Source of the DNA: Olavius algarvensis Delta 4 endosymbiont
Lineage (GTDB): Bacteria > Desulfobacterota > Desulfobacteria > Desulfobacterales > CAJINA01
DNA: 64,000 bases
NCBI GenBank assembly: GCA_905176665.1
Contig: CAJINA010000247.1
Coordinates: 1-64,000, forward strand
Direction of reading: 5' to 3'
The translations under genes were made by a program, and so were the position numbers. The notes beneath the pieces are model-generated. The model was given only the letters and a program-made list of their open reading frames with translations. It was not told the DNA's origin and did no database searches. Shown in pieces: positions 25,693 to 38,232 of the stretch. Positions within the stretch are counted from its first letter, which is position 1. Every line of letters begins with the position of its first letter.

Positions 25693-25702
25693 CTTAATTC
25701 TC

Positions 25703-27088
25703 TTAACCGTAGGCAACGGCTGGTAGCCAGATGACCAGTTGCGGCCAAATCGCGACAATCAGCAGGCCGATCAGCTGCAAGATGATAAAGGGGATGACAC
25801 CTTTGTAGATGTCTACCAGTTCCACTTCCGGAGGACAGATGCCTTTCAGGTAGAATAGGGCAAAACCGACTGGTGGTGTGAGAAAGGAGGTCTGGAGACT
25901 GACGGCGATCAAGACCACGAACCAGACAAGTTCGGGATTGTCAATAACACCATACCCGTTAATCTGGAATCCCAGATTGGACACGACCGGTGCAATCAAC
26001 GGCAGCACGATCAGGGTAATTTCGATCCAGTCCAGGAAGAAGCCGAGCAGGAAAATGGCACCCAGGATCACGGCCATGATGCCATAGGGGCCAAGGGGGA
26101 TGCCGGTCAGCACTCTTTCGATAAACTCGTCTCCGCCCAGGCTGCGTAAAACCAGCGCAAAACAGGTTGCCCCCAAAAATATCGCGAAAATATAGGCGGT
26201 GGTGTTGAAACAGGCCTGGGCCACCTCTTTCAGAACCTTCCAATTCAGCCTCTTATTCATGAGGGCCAGGATGCTGGCTCCCAGCGCACCCACGCCGCTG
26301 GCTTCGGTGGGGGTCGTAATCCCGGCGAAAATGGACCCCAGTACGGCGAAAATCAGGGCGGCCGGCGGCAGGATGTTCTTGAAGACATCCCAGACCATGC
26401 GCCATTCCAAAGGCTTGCGGTCCGGATCCAGCGGGGCTGCCGAAGGCTTGACCAGGGAATAAATCAAGATGTAGCTGATGTACAGGCCCCCGAGAATAAC
26501 GCCGGGAATAACCGCGCCCATGAACAGGTCGCCGACGGACAATCCCAGCTGGTCGGCCATGATCACCAACATGATGCTGGGCGGAATCAGGATGCCGAGG
26601 GTGCCGGAACTGGCGATGGTTCCCAGGGCCAGGGTTTTGGAATACCCCTGCTTCATCATGGCCGGCAAGGACAGCAGGCCGAGCAGCACGACCGAAGCAC
26701 CGATGATACCGGTGGAAGCTGCCAGGATGATGCCGATCGTGGTGACCGTCACGGCCAGCCCGCCGCGCACCTTGCCGAACAGGTTCTGCATGGACGTCAT
26801 CAGTTTTTCGGCAATCCCGGAACGGTCCAGCATTAATCCCATGAAAATAAACATGGGCAACGCGACCAGCACCCAGTTGTCCATAAATTTATAGACCCGG
26901 TTCACCGACATGCCCAGAGTAAGGTAGTTCAGGCCGGTAGCCGTGTCGAAATAGATGTCGGCAAAGTAGCCCACCAGGGTAAAAATACAGGCGACACCAC
27001 CCAGTACCCAGGCAATCGGAAAGCCCGTAAACAGCAAGCCAATGAAGGTCAGGAACATGCCGATAACGAGATAATCATTGAATTCCAC
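25703..27088 (-). CDS. dctM: TRAP transporter large permease
   Basis: 461 residues, about 12 hydrophobic helices, DctM family (GASVVLLGLLSLPAMMKQGYSKTLALGTIASSGTLGILIPPSIMLVIMA is the conserved central region). It forms the Na+-driven transmembrane channel for an organic acid delivered by the periplasmic DctP. It is three bases downstream of dctQ, so the two subunits are translated together. The substrate is unknown; a 2-hydroxy or aromatic carboxylate would fit the neighbourhood. Confidence 0.92.
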   Translation of the reverse strand: MEFNDYLVIGMFLTFIGLLFTGFPIAWVLGGVACIFTLVGYFADIYFDTATGLNYLTLGMSVNRVYKFMDNWVLVALPMFIFMGLMLDRSGIAEKLMTSMQNLFGKVRGGLAVTVTTIGIILAASTGIIGASVVLLGLLSLPAMMKQGYSKTLALGTIASSGTLGILIPPSIMLVIMADQLGLSVGDLFMGAVIPGVILGGLYISYILIYSLVKPSAAPLDPDRKPLEWRMVWDVFKNILPPAALIFAVLGSIFAGITTPTEASGVGALGASILALMNKRLNWKVLKEVAQACFNTTAYIFAIFLGATCFALVLRSLGGDEFIERVLTGIPLGPYGIMAVILGAIFLLGFFLDWIEITLIVLPLIAPVVSNLGFQINGYGVIDNPELVWFVVLIAVSLQTSFLTPPVGFALFYLKGICPPEVELVDIYKGVIPFIILQLIGLLIVAIWPQLVIWLPAVAYG

Positions 27089-27091
27089 TGG

Positions 27092-27619
27092 CTAGGCCCT
27101 CCTCAATAGCGAAATAATTCTGACCAGACGTGATATCGCCGCCACAAACAGGAGGGCGAAGCTCACCGGTATGACACCTTTGACTGCCCATCGCCATGGC
27201 AGGCCCATGGGGGCGTCCGAGTGTTCATTGACCCGCCAGGATTCGTAGACAAAGTCAAGGCTCTGGTGAAAGATGACCACGATAAACGGCAGGAGCAGGA
27301 AGATGATGCCAAATAGATCCCAGCGCAATTTTGCTTTCGGTGAAAGACGGGCATGGATGATATCCACCCGGACATGGGAATCCATCATCATGGCATAGGA
27401 AGCCCCGAACATGATGCCCACGGCGTAAAGGTGCCACTGGATCTCCTCCAGGACCACCAGGCCGCGACCCAGGCCGTAGCGGAGAAATACCTGTAAAATA
27501 ATCACAAAAATCAAGATGACGTTGGTCCACATGAGGAAATGGCCGATGCGCCGGATGAAGGTGTCCAGGCCATCGCAGAATTTATGCGGGACCTGTTCCT
27601 GTGTTTCTTCAGCACTCAT
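27092..27619 (-). CDS. dctQ: TRAP transporter small permease
   Basis: 175 residues from the start at 27619, which has GGAG seven bases upstream; an earlier start at 27661 adds 14 atypical residues. Four hydrophobic helices and the DctQ pattern RYGLGRGLVVLEEIQWHLYAVGIMFGASYAMMMDSHVRVDI are present. It pairs with DctM in the membrane. The 188 bases between it and dctP hold two stem-loops, which may lower expression of the membrane subunits relative to the binding protein. Confidence 0.9.
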   Translation of the reverse strand: MSAEETQEQVPHKFCDGLDTFIRRIGHFLMWTNVILIFVIILQVFLRYGLGRGLVVLEEIQWHLYAVGIMFGASYAMMMDSHVRVDIIHARLSPKAKLRWDLFGIIFLLLPFIVVIFHQSLDFVYESWRVNEHSDAPMGLPWRWAVKGVIPVSFALLFVAAISRLVRIISLLRRA

Positions 27620-27660
27620 TCTTAATCTCCATATATGTTTACGATAACGAAGTCCTACCA

Positions 27661-27716
27661 AGAAGCCTTCTCAAAAAACAGATTTTCCTTGAAATCAATT
27701 TTTTGAGAGAGTTTCT
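27661..27716. repeat. Short internally deleted family B palindrome
   Basis: AGAAGCCTTCTCAAAAAA at the left resembles family B termini. TCTCAAAAAA pairs perfectly with TTTTTTGAGA, and inner GATTT pairs with AAATC. It lies in the dctP-dctQ spacer and looks like a 56-base version lacking the middle of the element. Confidence 0.55.
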
Positions 27717-27725
27717 AAAAGTTGC

Positions 27726-27759
27726 GCACAGGGGGCATTTTCACAAACGCCCCCTGTGC
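27726..27759 (-). other. Intercistronic hairpin after dctP
   Basis: GCACAGGGGGC (27726-27736) and GCCCCCTGTGC (27749-27759) form a perfect 11-bp stem with a 12-base loop, between dctP and dctQ. On the minus strand the following bases are only weakly T-rich (AACTTTTAG). It probably protects the dctP message or partly terminates transcription, giving an excess of binding protein over permease. Confidence 0.55.
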
Positions 27760-27807
27760 ATTCAACAGGTAGCAGAAGATTCAGGATCTTCCGCTAGGGA
27801 TGGAACC

Positions 27808-28920
27808 TTACATGCTCGGTTTCTCACGCGGCAGAAAGCCCAGCGCTTCCCAATACTTGTAGTCTTCCCGGAAAGCCTGCAGATCATCATAGGCTTCCTT
27901 GAACTGGGGGCTCTTGACGGCCAGTTCGGCGGCAACCTCTGCCCAGGCGCCCCTGAAAGCGTCGAGCATCTCATCCGACCAGTACATGTTTTTTACGCCG
28001 CGTTTTTCAGCATTTTCCCGGATAACGGCGCCCTGGATGGCCTCCGTATGGGCCAGCGTGTTGGTCAGGTTCGCCATGCAGGCCATTTTGATCAGAGCCC
28101 GCTGGGCATCGGTCATACCGCGCCAGACCTTGCCGTTGATCATCAGGTCCAAAAACGTGGCCTGCTGATGCCAACCCGGAAAGTAATTGTACTTGACGAC
28201 CTTGTAAAAACCCAGGCGCTGGTCGATGGCGGGCATGGAAAACTCTGACCCGTCGAGGGCGCCTTTTTCCAGGGCCGGGAAGATTTCGCCACCCGGCAGC
28301 ATGCTGACGGAGACACCCAGTTTCTCCATGATTTTACCGCCCAGGCCGAAAAAGCGCATGCGCAGGCCTTTGAGGTCGTCAACCGAATTGATCGGCTTGC
28401 TGAACCAGCCGGCGGTTTCCGGGGCCAGGAGGCAGGCGGGCATGGCCCAGACATCATACCCATTCTTTGTATAGTATTCCTGGTAGAGTTTCAACCCGTT
28501 GCCGCGGAACATCCAGGCCAGAAACTCCGGGGCTTCGGGGCCGAAGGGCACTGCCGTGAACAGGGAGATGCCGGGCATCTTGCCTTCCCAGTAACCGGCC
28601 GCATAGTAACCGGCATTAACCTTCCCGCCGGCAACGGCATCCAGGATTTCAAACGGGGCCACCAGCTTGCCCGGTTCGTACACTTTCATCACAACACTGC
28701 CGCCGCTGGCTTCTTTAAGTGAATCGGCCAGTTCTACAATGGAAGTCCCCAAGCCCGGCAGGGCGGTGGAAAAACAAATCGGAACATCCAATTTCACCTT
28801 TTTGGCCATGGCTTCTTTCTTGGCTTCCTCTTTTTTGGCGCAGCCTGCCATCAAGCCGGCGGCCAGGAAAAGTACCACCATCAGCATGGTCATAAACTTG
28901 AGCATCGATTTTTTCTTCAT
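27808..28920 (-). CDS. dctP: TRAP transporter periplasmic substrate-binding lipoprotein
   Basis: 370 residues. The lipoprotein signal ends LMAGC with the modified cysteine at residue 27, followed by a charged linker. The DctP fold follows, with the conserved region MRFFGLGGKIMEKLGVSVSMLPGGEIFPALEKGALDGSEFSMP; an arginine in such a motif contacts the carboxylate of the ligand. It binds an organic acid and hands it to DctQM. An AGGAGGAG ribosome site precedes the ATG. It is 127 bases downstream of an SDR gene on the same strand and probably in the sigma-54-driven operon starting there. Confidence 0.9.
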   Translation of the reverse strand: MKKKSMLKFMTMLMVVLFLAAGLMAGCAKKEEAKKEAMAKKVKLDVPICFSTALPGLGTSIVELADSLKEASGGSVVMKVYEPGKLVAPFEILDAVAGGKVNAGYYAAGYWEGKMPGISLFTAVPFGPEAPEFLAWMFRGNGLKLYQEYYTKNGYDVWAMPACLLAPETAGWFSKPINSVDDLKGLRMRFFGLGGKIMEKLGVSVSMLPGGEIFPALEKGALDGSEFSMPAIDQRLGFYKVVKYNYFPGWHQQATFLDLMINGKVWRGMTDAQRALIKMACMANLTNTLAHTEAIQGAVIRENAEKRGVKNMYWSDEMLDAFRGAWAEVAAELAVKSPQFKEAYDDLQAFREDYKYWEALGFLPREKPSM

Positions 28921-29047
28921 TTTCTCCTCCTCTATAATTGTTAACCTGCCAAAAGATGCTGCTGGACTACGAGAACCGGTTCATCGCCATAAGATCCTAA
29001 GCCGGCAGGGCTGCAACGTAAAAAAGCCGGCCGGGTTTAAAGGTTTG

Positions 29048-29887
29048 TCAATATGTCAGGACCATTCCGCCCTCAAAGAGCAGATCCCCCCCGATGAGGT
29101 ATTTGGCGAACTGGGAAAATCCGAATATAAACAGGTTGGCCACATCCACGGGCGCCATCATTTCTTTGATCCGCGAACGGCCCATCATGACCTCCGACAC
29201 AACCGCTTCCGGCGTTATGCCGCGCTGCTCGGCCTGGGCCGGTATCTGGTTCAGGGCCAGCGGGGTTTTGACAAGGCCGGTGCTGATGGTGAACGAACGG
29301 ATCTTGCCATCCCCTTCGGCGGATATGGATTGGCTCAGGGCTTTCAGGCCGAACTTGGTGATATTGTAAACCGGCTTGTTGACGGTGCAGATATGGGCGT
29401 GGGCGGAGGCCATGTTGCCGATGACGCCGTGCCATTGCCCGTTTTGCTTCATATGGGGTATGGTCAGTTTAGACAGGTAAAAGGGCGCCCGCAGCATGAT
29501 TTTCTGCATGAGGTCGTATTTTTCCATGGGAAAATTTTTAACGGCGTCGATGTGCTGGAGCCCGGCGATCTTGGCCAGGTAGCGGATTTGACCGAGCTTG
29601 GCAGCTTCCTTGACCGCGTTTTCAATGGCGTCGTCATCGGCCAGGTCGGTTTCGATGAAAATCATCTGGCCGCCCATGTCCCGGGCCATTTTCTGGGTGG
29701 CCCGACCTTCCTCAGGGTTGACATCCAGGCCCACGGTCATCAGGTTGTTGGCGGCGGCCGCAATGGCGGTTGCCCGGCCGATGCCGGTGCCACAGCCGCT
29801 CACGATACAGACACTATCCGGGCTAAAATCAACATCCTCGAGCTTTAAGACTTCCTCAGCGCGGATTTCCGGCTCCTTAATTTCCAT
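29048..29887 (-). CDS. Short-chain dehydrogenase/reductase
   Basis: 279 residues. The Rossmann motif VSGCGTGIGRATA is near residue 30, and D55 (GLDVNPEEG) suggests NAD. The Tyr/Lys pair is in VYNITKFGLKAL, and the serine is in NMASAHAH. An N-terminal extension of about 25 acidic residues precedes the fold. An oxidation step on the substrate imported by the adjacent TRAP system is the likely role. It is the first gene after a near-consensus sigma-54 promoter (29970-29986), and an AGGAGG-type site precedes its ATG. Confidence 0.86.
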   Translation of the reverse strand: MEIKEPEIRAEEVLKLEDVDFSPDSVCIVSGCGTGIGRATAIAAAANNLMTVGLDVNPEEGRATQKMARDMGGQMIFIETDLADDDAIENAVKEAAKLGQIRYLAKIAGLQHIDAVKNFPMEKYDLMQKIMLRAPFYLSKLTIPHMKQNGQWHGVIGNMASAHAHICTVNKPVYNITKFGLKALSQSISAEGDGKIRSFTISTGLVKTPLALNQIPAQAEQRGITPEAVVSEVMMGRSRIKEMMAPVDVANLFIFGFSQFAKYLIGGDLLFEGGMVLTY

Positions 29888-29969
29888 GAACCTCTACCTC
29901 CTGGGTTTCATTCAGTTGGTCCCTTGGATTGTGTGCGCGAGCGACATGAATGCGATTCAATAAATAATA

Positions 29970-29986
29970 GCAATTATGGGGCCAAG
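29970..29986 (-). promoter_or_regulatory. Sigma-54 promoter of the SDR-TRAP operon
   Basis: On the minus strand TTGGCCCCATAATTGCT has the -24 GG and -12 GC exactly ten bases apart and matches TTGGC...TTGCT of the sigma-54 consensus. It lies about 83 bases before the SDR start codon. A sigma-54 enhancer-binding protein is encoded divergently at 30408. Confidence 0.7.
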
Positions 29987-30182
29987 GAATCCGTTATCAG
30001 GCGTTCTCAGGCCTCAGGCGGCAAAAGACGTGCAATGATGACGGATTAATTTTTGCATTAAAGTTTTCTGGGGTCGGGATGCATGTTTTTTTCGACATTT
30101 TGCATAAAAAAGTGTATCAATAGTTATACATGTTGCTGTCGTGCTACACTGGTCCCTAAAGACAACAAGGGGATCAAGGTGA

Positions 30183-30197
30183 ATTGGTAGTACCAAT
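30183..30197. promoter_or_regulatory. GntR-type operator O3, identical to O1
   Basis: ATTGGTAGTACCAAT is the same 15-base palindrome as at 6771-6785, and the next six bases are also identical. It lies 35 bases after a possible extended -10 box (TGCTACACT, 30142-30150), between the SDR and the sigma-54 activator gene. It links this locus to the GntR regulator of the glc/lld region. Confidence 0.65.
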
Positions 30198-30212
30198 ATT
30201 TATTGAATAACA

Positions 30213-30231
30213 TTTATCTTGTCAAGATAAA
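30213..30231. promoter_or_regulatory. 19-bp palindrome, candidate enhancer site of the sigma-54 activator
   Basis: TTTATCTTGTCAAGATAAA is a perfect 9+1+9 palindrome about 230 bases upstream of the sigma-54 promoter at 29986 and about 175 bases before the activator gene. That distance suits an upstream activating sequence. A related ATCTTTTCAAG occurs near 34301, about 180 bases upstream of the other sigma-54 promoter. Confidence 0.45.
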
Positions 30232-30407
30232 ATTAATCGGCGCTTGATAATCTCTTAAAACGCATAAATTATTAAATAATTGAGTAGTTATCAATGAGCC
30301 GGGCAACTGCCAGGGTGTTTTATATAAGGTCATACCTTTATAATATTTGAGCTAAATGAGCTTCTGGTTCCGTGGTTGACATCCACTTGAACCTGGAGGG
30401 GGACGGG

Positions 30408-31817
30408 ATGGCAAATAGCAATCAAGAACGGGAAATAAAGGCCCTGCGGGCCGACCTGGAGATGTACGAACGCATTATCGACAGCATTCACAATGGCATC
30501 CTGGTGACCGACGCTGACGGTTACATTACCCACTTCAATAAACCTTACGGACAGTTCCTGGGGCTCGATCCTGAAACCCAGATCGGCAAACACTGCACTG
30601 AATCCGTCGAGAACAGCCGTATGCACCTCGTTGCCCAGACCGGCAAGTCCGAGATTAACCTGAGCCACAATATCAATGGGCAGAACATGGTGGTTCAGCG
30701 GATACCTATTAGGAAGGACGGTAAGGTCATCGCTGTCTTCGGTCAGGTCATGTTTAAGGATATTAAGGATGTGACCAAACTGGCCAACCGGCTATCGCTG
30801 CTGGAGTCGAAAGTCAAACTGTACGAACAGGAACTTATCAACCTGCGGTCCACCCGGTATACTTTCGAAAGTATCATCAGCCGCAGCCGTTCCATGAAGG
30901 CCCTCGAAAAGGAAGCCCTCAAAGCCACGGCCAATCAATTTCCGGTTTTGATCACAGGCGAGAGCGGCACCGGAAAAGAATTGTTTGCCCAGGCCATCCA
31001 CCACGGCAGTCCCCGCAAACTCTACCCGTTTGTGCGTATAAACTGCGCGGCCATTCCCCGGGACCTGCTCGAATCCGAGCTGTTCGGTTACGAAAAAGGC
31101 GCCTTTACCGGTGCGCGGTCGGCCGGCAAACCCGGTAAATTCGAGGTGGCCCACAAGGGTACGATTTTTATGGATGAGATCGGGGACCTGCCCTTTGAAA
31201 TGCAACCCAAACTTTTACGGGTATTGGAAGAAAGGGAATTTGAGCGGATTGGCGGCAACAAAGTTATGCATTCTGATTTTCGCCTGATTGCCGCTACCAA
31301 CCAGGACCTGGACACCCTGATGAAATTACGGCGCTTTCGCAAGGACCTGTTCTACCGGTTGAACGTCATCTCATTGCACATCCCCCCTCTGCGGGACCGG
31401 CCTAGCGATATCGTGCCGACCGCCCGTCACCTGCTCAGGGAAAAGGCCCAGGAGGGCGTTGCCCAGGATCTGCAGATGGGATCAGCGGCCGAGCAGGCCC
31501 TTGCGGGTTACGACTGGCCGGGGAATGTGCGGGAACTGTCGAACGTGCTCGAGAGGGCCCTTTCATCGGCCGAAGGAGACCGTATCCGGCGGCACGATTT
31601 TCCATTCTTCCTGCAGGATCAGGGGAAGCTCAAATCGGACTATAAAATTACCTTGCTGCGGGATGTACAGGCGCGGGCCGAAACCAAGGCTATCCGTGAA
31701 GCCCTGATCGAAACGGATAACAACAAGGCGCAGGCTGCGAACCTGCTGGGTATCCATCGGACATTGCTTTATAAGAAGATGAAGAAGTACGGGATTGCGT
31801 TGGATGGCGAAGATTAG
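30408..31817 (+). CDS. Sigma-54-dependent transcriptional activator (PAS-AAA+-Fis HTH)
   Basis: 469 residues from the ATG at 30408, chosen for the GGAGGGGG ribosome site; a GTG at 30372 is the alternative. A PAS sensor domain (about residues 15-115) precedes a short coiled linker. The AAA+ domain has Walker [13 protein letters not shown], the sigma-54 contact loop GAFTGAR and [22 protein letters not shown]. The C-terminus is a Fis-type helix-turn-helix ([26 protein letters not shown]). It should activate the promoters at 29970 and 34113. Its TAG stop is the first three bases of a family B palindrome. A GntR-type operator upstream suggests it is itself controlled by carbon source. Confidence 0.92.
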   Translation: MANSNQEREIKALRADLEMYERIIDSIHNGILVTDADGYITHFNKPYGQFLGLDPETQIGKHCTESVENSRMHLVAQTGKSEINLSHNINGQNMVVQRIPIRKDGKVIAVFGQVMFKDIKDVTKLANRLSLLESKVKLYEQELINLRSTRYTFESIISRSRSMKALEKEALKATANQFPVLITGESGTGKELFAQAIHHGSPRKLYPFVRINCAAIPRDLLESELFGYEKGAFTGARSAGKPGKFEVAHKGTIFMDEIGDLPFEMQPKLLRVLEEREFERIGGNKVMHSDFRLIAATNQDLDTLMKLRRFRKDLFYRLNVISLHIPPLRDRPSDIVPTARHLLREKAQEGVAQDLQMGSAAEQALAGYDWPGNVRELSNVLERALSSAEGDRIRRHDFPFFLQDQGKLKSDYKITLLRDVQARAETKAIREALIETDNNKAQAANLLGIHRTLLYKKMKKYGIALDGED

Positions 31818-31959
31818 AACCCGTCTCAAAAAAGCCTTTTGTCTCAAACTCGGCGTTGGGCGTGAATATCCAATCCTCAAAATACGATAGTATTCCTCCG
31901 GTTAGATATTCACGGCCGCCTTGATTTTGAACCAAAATCCTTTTTTGATACGGATTCTC
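31815..31959. repeat. Palindromic repeat family B, copy B2
   Basis: A 145-base near-palindrome whose terminal TAG is the stop codon of the sigma-54 activator gene. The ends TAGAACCCGTCTCAAAAAAG and CTTTTTTGATACGGATTCTC pair. Inner pairs are TTTTGTCTCAA/TTGAACCAAAA-like, GTGAATATC/GATATTCAC and AATAC/GTATT at the centre. It lies between convergent genes and may terminate both. Confidence 0.85.
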
Positions 31960-32042
31960 CTTGCCGATACATGGTGTCTCAAATTTGATACAACTACCTG
32001 AGGGCGTTTTTTGGGGTTGCCAGGCTCAGGAGGATTGTTTCT

Positions 32043-34040
32043 TTAACGCCGCCTGGGCTTCGGCGCGGCTTTCGTAGATGTGGGGGGCCACACATCCCGG
32101 CGGGCCAGGGCGTCGCCGATCTTCATTCGCAGAAAGGTACTGGTCGTATAGCGGGTAACGCCTGAATAAAAGCGATCCACCAGGTCCTTGACCATGTCGG
32201 TGTAGGCTTCGAGCACTTCCGGCGCAATGAAGAAATTGTCGTAGTTGACAATGGTGTGGACCTTGCGATTCAGGGGCGCCAGGATGGCCGCCACGCTTTC
32301 ACCCACTTCGCGAACATCATCCAGGGACCTTACGGCGTACCCCTCGAGATTTACGAAAAAAAGATTCTCGACGGGATCATAACTCAGCCGTTCCTCCAGG
32401 GAGAGGGATAGCAGGTCTTCCCGCAGGGCCATCGGTTCTGTCCGGAAAATGCGGGCGTCCATCTCCGGCAACGGGTCGGCAATCGCGGGCGTGAACTGCA
32501 TCTGGTCCAGGATATCCCGCTGCAGGTCGACACCCGGCGCGATCTCAACCAGTTGCATACCGGCCTCGGAAAGCCGGAAAACACCGCGTTCCGTGATGTA
32601 TAACACCGTTTGCCCGCGCTCAACCGCATAGGGCCCGCTGAAGGTTACCTGCTCGACCCTTTCTATAAATTTCCGGGTTTTGCCTTCCCGGTCAATGCAA
32701 AGCCGTCCTGCGTCGACCGCGACTTGCAGACCGCCGGCTGTAAACGTGCCCACAAACGCGATCTTCTTGGCATTCTGGCTGATGTTGATGAAACCACCGG
32801 CCCCGGCCAGTTTGGGGCCGAATTTACTGACATTCAAGTTCCCGGAGCGATCGGCCTGAGCCAGGCCCAGAAAGGCGATGTCAAGACCTCCGCCGTCGTA
32901 AAAGTCAAATTGCGAGGGCTGATCGATGACCGCCTCGGTATTGGTGGCGGCACCGAAGTTGAGTCCCCCGGCCGGCAGGCCGCCGATAACGCCTGGCTCG
33001 GCCGTCAGGGTGATGTATTCGAGGATCTTTTCCTCGTTGGCAACACTGGCAATTCCTTCCGGCATTCCGATTCCCAGGTTGACCACACTGTTGGGTGCCA
33101 GTTCGAAGGCCGCCCGGCGCGCAATGATTTTGCGGGCGTTCATTTCCATGGGGGCGATGGTCTGCATGGGGACCTTGATCTCGCTGCTGAAGGCCGGGTT
33201 GTATGGTTCGGCAAAGGTCTGCCAGTGGTTTTGGGGCTCGGCGAGAACCACGCAGTCGACCATGATGCCCGGGATCTTGACCTGGCGGGCATTCAGGGTG
33301 CCCGGTTGTGCTATGCGCTCGACCTGCACGATAACAAAGCCGTTGCAATTCCGTGCCGCTGTGGCAATGGCCAAAGCTTCCAGGGTCAAGGCTTCCTTTT
33401 CAAACGTGATGTTGCCGTCGGTGTCGGCGGTCGTACCGCGCAACAGGGCCACATTGATGGGAAAGGTTTTATAAGCCAGGTACGGCCGCCCGTCAAATTC
33501 CACCAGTTCCACCAGGTCTTCGGTCGTCCGGTCGTTGATTTTACCGCCTCCCTGGCGCGGGTCCACGAAGGTGCCCAATCCAACGGAGGTAATGGTGCGT
33601 GGTTTATGGGCGGCAATGTCGCGGTACATATGCGAAATTACGCCCTGGGGCAGGTTGTACGCTTCGATTTTATTCTCCACGGCCAACTTCTGCAGTTTGG
33701 GAACCAGTCCCCAGTGTCCCCCGATCACTTTTTTTACCAGGCCGGCATGCCCCAGGTGGTTCAAACCCTTCTCCCCGCCATCCCCCTGGCCGGCCGCGTA
33801 AACCAGGGTCAAGTCACGGGGGCCATCGGTTGCGAGGAAATAGGTTTCCAGGGCGATGGCCAACTCTTCCGGGAAGCCGATCCCGACAAATCCGCCGGTG
33901 GCCACCGTATCACCATCCCGAATAATTCGGACGGCTTCCGCGGGCGTAACGACCTTCCCTTTTTTGGCCTTTTCCGGGGTGAGGTCGGAGAGCATGGGAT
34001 GCGACTGTGACGACGGGGGGGATACATTTTGCACGGTCAT
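32043..34040 (-). CDS. Acyl-CoA:acetate/3-ketoacid CoA-transferase, fused subunits
   Basis: 665 residues. The first ~525 correspond to YdiF/propionate CoA-transferase, with the alpha-type half ([20 protein letters not shown]) and beta-type half ([17 protein letters not shown]) in one chain. The catalytic glutamate is in [12 protein letters not shown]. The remaining ~130 residues (from about 530) form an extra C-terminal domain and end in a basic proline-rich tail (APKPRRR). It moves CoA between an acyl-CoA and a short acid, activating a substrate without ATP. A near-perfect sigma-54 promoter precedes it at 34113. Confidence 0.87.
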   Translation of the reverse strand: MTVQNVSPPSSQSHPMLSDLTPEKAKKGKVVTPAEAVRIIRDGDTVATGGFVGIGFPEELAIALETYFLATDGPRDLTLVYAAGQGDGGEKGLNHLGHAGLVKKVIGGHWGLVPKLQKLAVENKIEAYNLPQGVISHMYRDIAAHKPRTITSVGLGTFVDPRQGGGKINDRTTEDLVELVEFDGRPYLAYKTFPINVALLRGTTADTDGNITFEKEALTLEALAIATAARNCNGFVIVQVERIAQPGTLNARQVKIPGIMVDCVVLAEPQNHWQTFAEPYNPAFSSEIKVPMQTIAPMEMNARKIIARRAAFELAPNSVVNLGIGMPEGIASVANEEKILEYITLTAEPGVIGGLPAGGLNFGAATNTEAVIDQPSQFDFYDGGGLDIAFLGLAQADRSGNLNVSKFGPKLAGAGGFINISQNAKKIAFVGTFTAGGLQVAVDAGRLCIDREGKTRKFIERVEQVTFSGPYAVERGQTVLYITERGVFRLSEAGMQLVEIAPGVDLQRDILDQMQFTPAIADPLPEMDARIFRTEPMALREDLLSLSLEERLSYDPVENLFFVNLEGYAVRSLDDVREVGESVAAILAPLNRKVHTIVNYDNFFIAPEVLEAYTDMVKDLVDRFYSGVTRYTTSTFLRMKIGDALARRDVWPPTSTKAAPKPRRR

Positions 34041-34112
34041 GATATTGCGCCTCCAGGTTATTTCCAGGGTGCGGCCGCAGGATACGGCTGTCCGCTGTTT
34101 ACCAAGGGAAAA

Positions 34113-34128
34113 AGCAATTTTGGTGCCA
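34113..34128 (-). promoter_or_regulatory. Sigma-54 promoter of the CoA-transferase gene
   Basis: On the minus strand TGGCACCAAAATTGCT matches the sigma-54 consensus TGGCAC-N5-TTGCW at every key position, with GG and GC ten bases apart. The CoA-transferase start codon is 73 bases downstream. The activator gene at 30408 is the natural candidate regulator. Confidence 0.8.
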
Positions 34129-34269
34129 TGTTGCCGGGCTGTCCACCGACGGCCGGGGGATGGCCGATGCGTCCGCTGCGGATAATGCGCCGGCCGGGTT
34201 CAGGGTGCGCTACCGACCATTACATTAGTGAAAGGTTCATTTTTTAAAGTACACTTAAAAAGGTATTTC

Positions 34270-34298
34270 TTTACAAATAATTGGGTATTAAATATTGT
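34270..34298 (+). promoter_or_regulatory. Sigma-70-type promoter of the PFOR gene
   Basis: TTTACA (34270-34275) and TATTGT (34293-34298) with a 17-base spacer in an AT-rich stretch. The PFOR start is about 115 bases downstream, leaving a leader that I cannot assign. Confidence 0.45.
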
Positions 34299-34399
34299 AA
34301 ATCTTTTCAAGCGATAGATGCAAAGACCGGACCGGGGATAAGCCGCGGTCCAAACAAAGATATTATCTTTGAATCAGCCTGTATACAGGAAACATTTAA

Positions 34400-37948
<3,549 letters not shown>

Positions 37949-37983
37949 GCCGGCCCCAGACGGGTGCCAAGGCATGAACCATC

Positions 37984-38016
37984 AAAAAGGAGCCGGCCTG
38001 CCCGGCTCCTTTTTTT
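37984..38016 (+). terminator. Rho-independent terminator of the PFOR gene
   Basis: GGAGCCGG (37989-37996) pairs with CCGGCTCC (38002-38009) around a five-base loop. A-tract and T-tract (AAAAA...TTTTTTT) extend the stem and give the release run. It lies 36 bases after the stop codon. Confidence 0.9.
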
Positions 38017-38232
38017 GTGCCTGCCCGGTGCCGCCGATCCGTTTGGGTGGTTTTACACCGGTCTGTGATGTAATCGGATGCGCTGCCGGATGGATGGCGC
38101 CGGCCTTGCCGTCTAACGTGACCCGGTATGTTGAGGTTTATCTTTTTGGCAAATTTTGTTATAACGTATTGATTGTTAAATAGTCCCTCAGATTCCTTAC
38201 AAATTTTATCCAGCTTTGAATGAGGTGCAGAC

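Noticed and set aside
32610-34010. 466-codon plus-strand frame antisense to the CoA-transferase
   Set aside because: Shadow of the real gene's codon bias; low-complexity Gly/Asp/His-rich translation.
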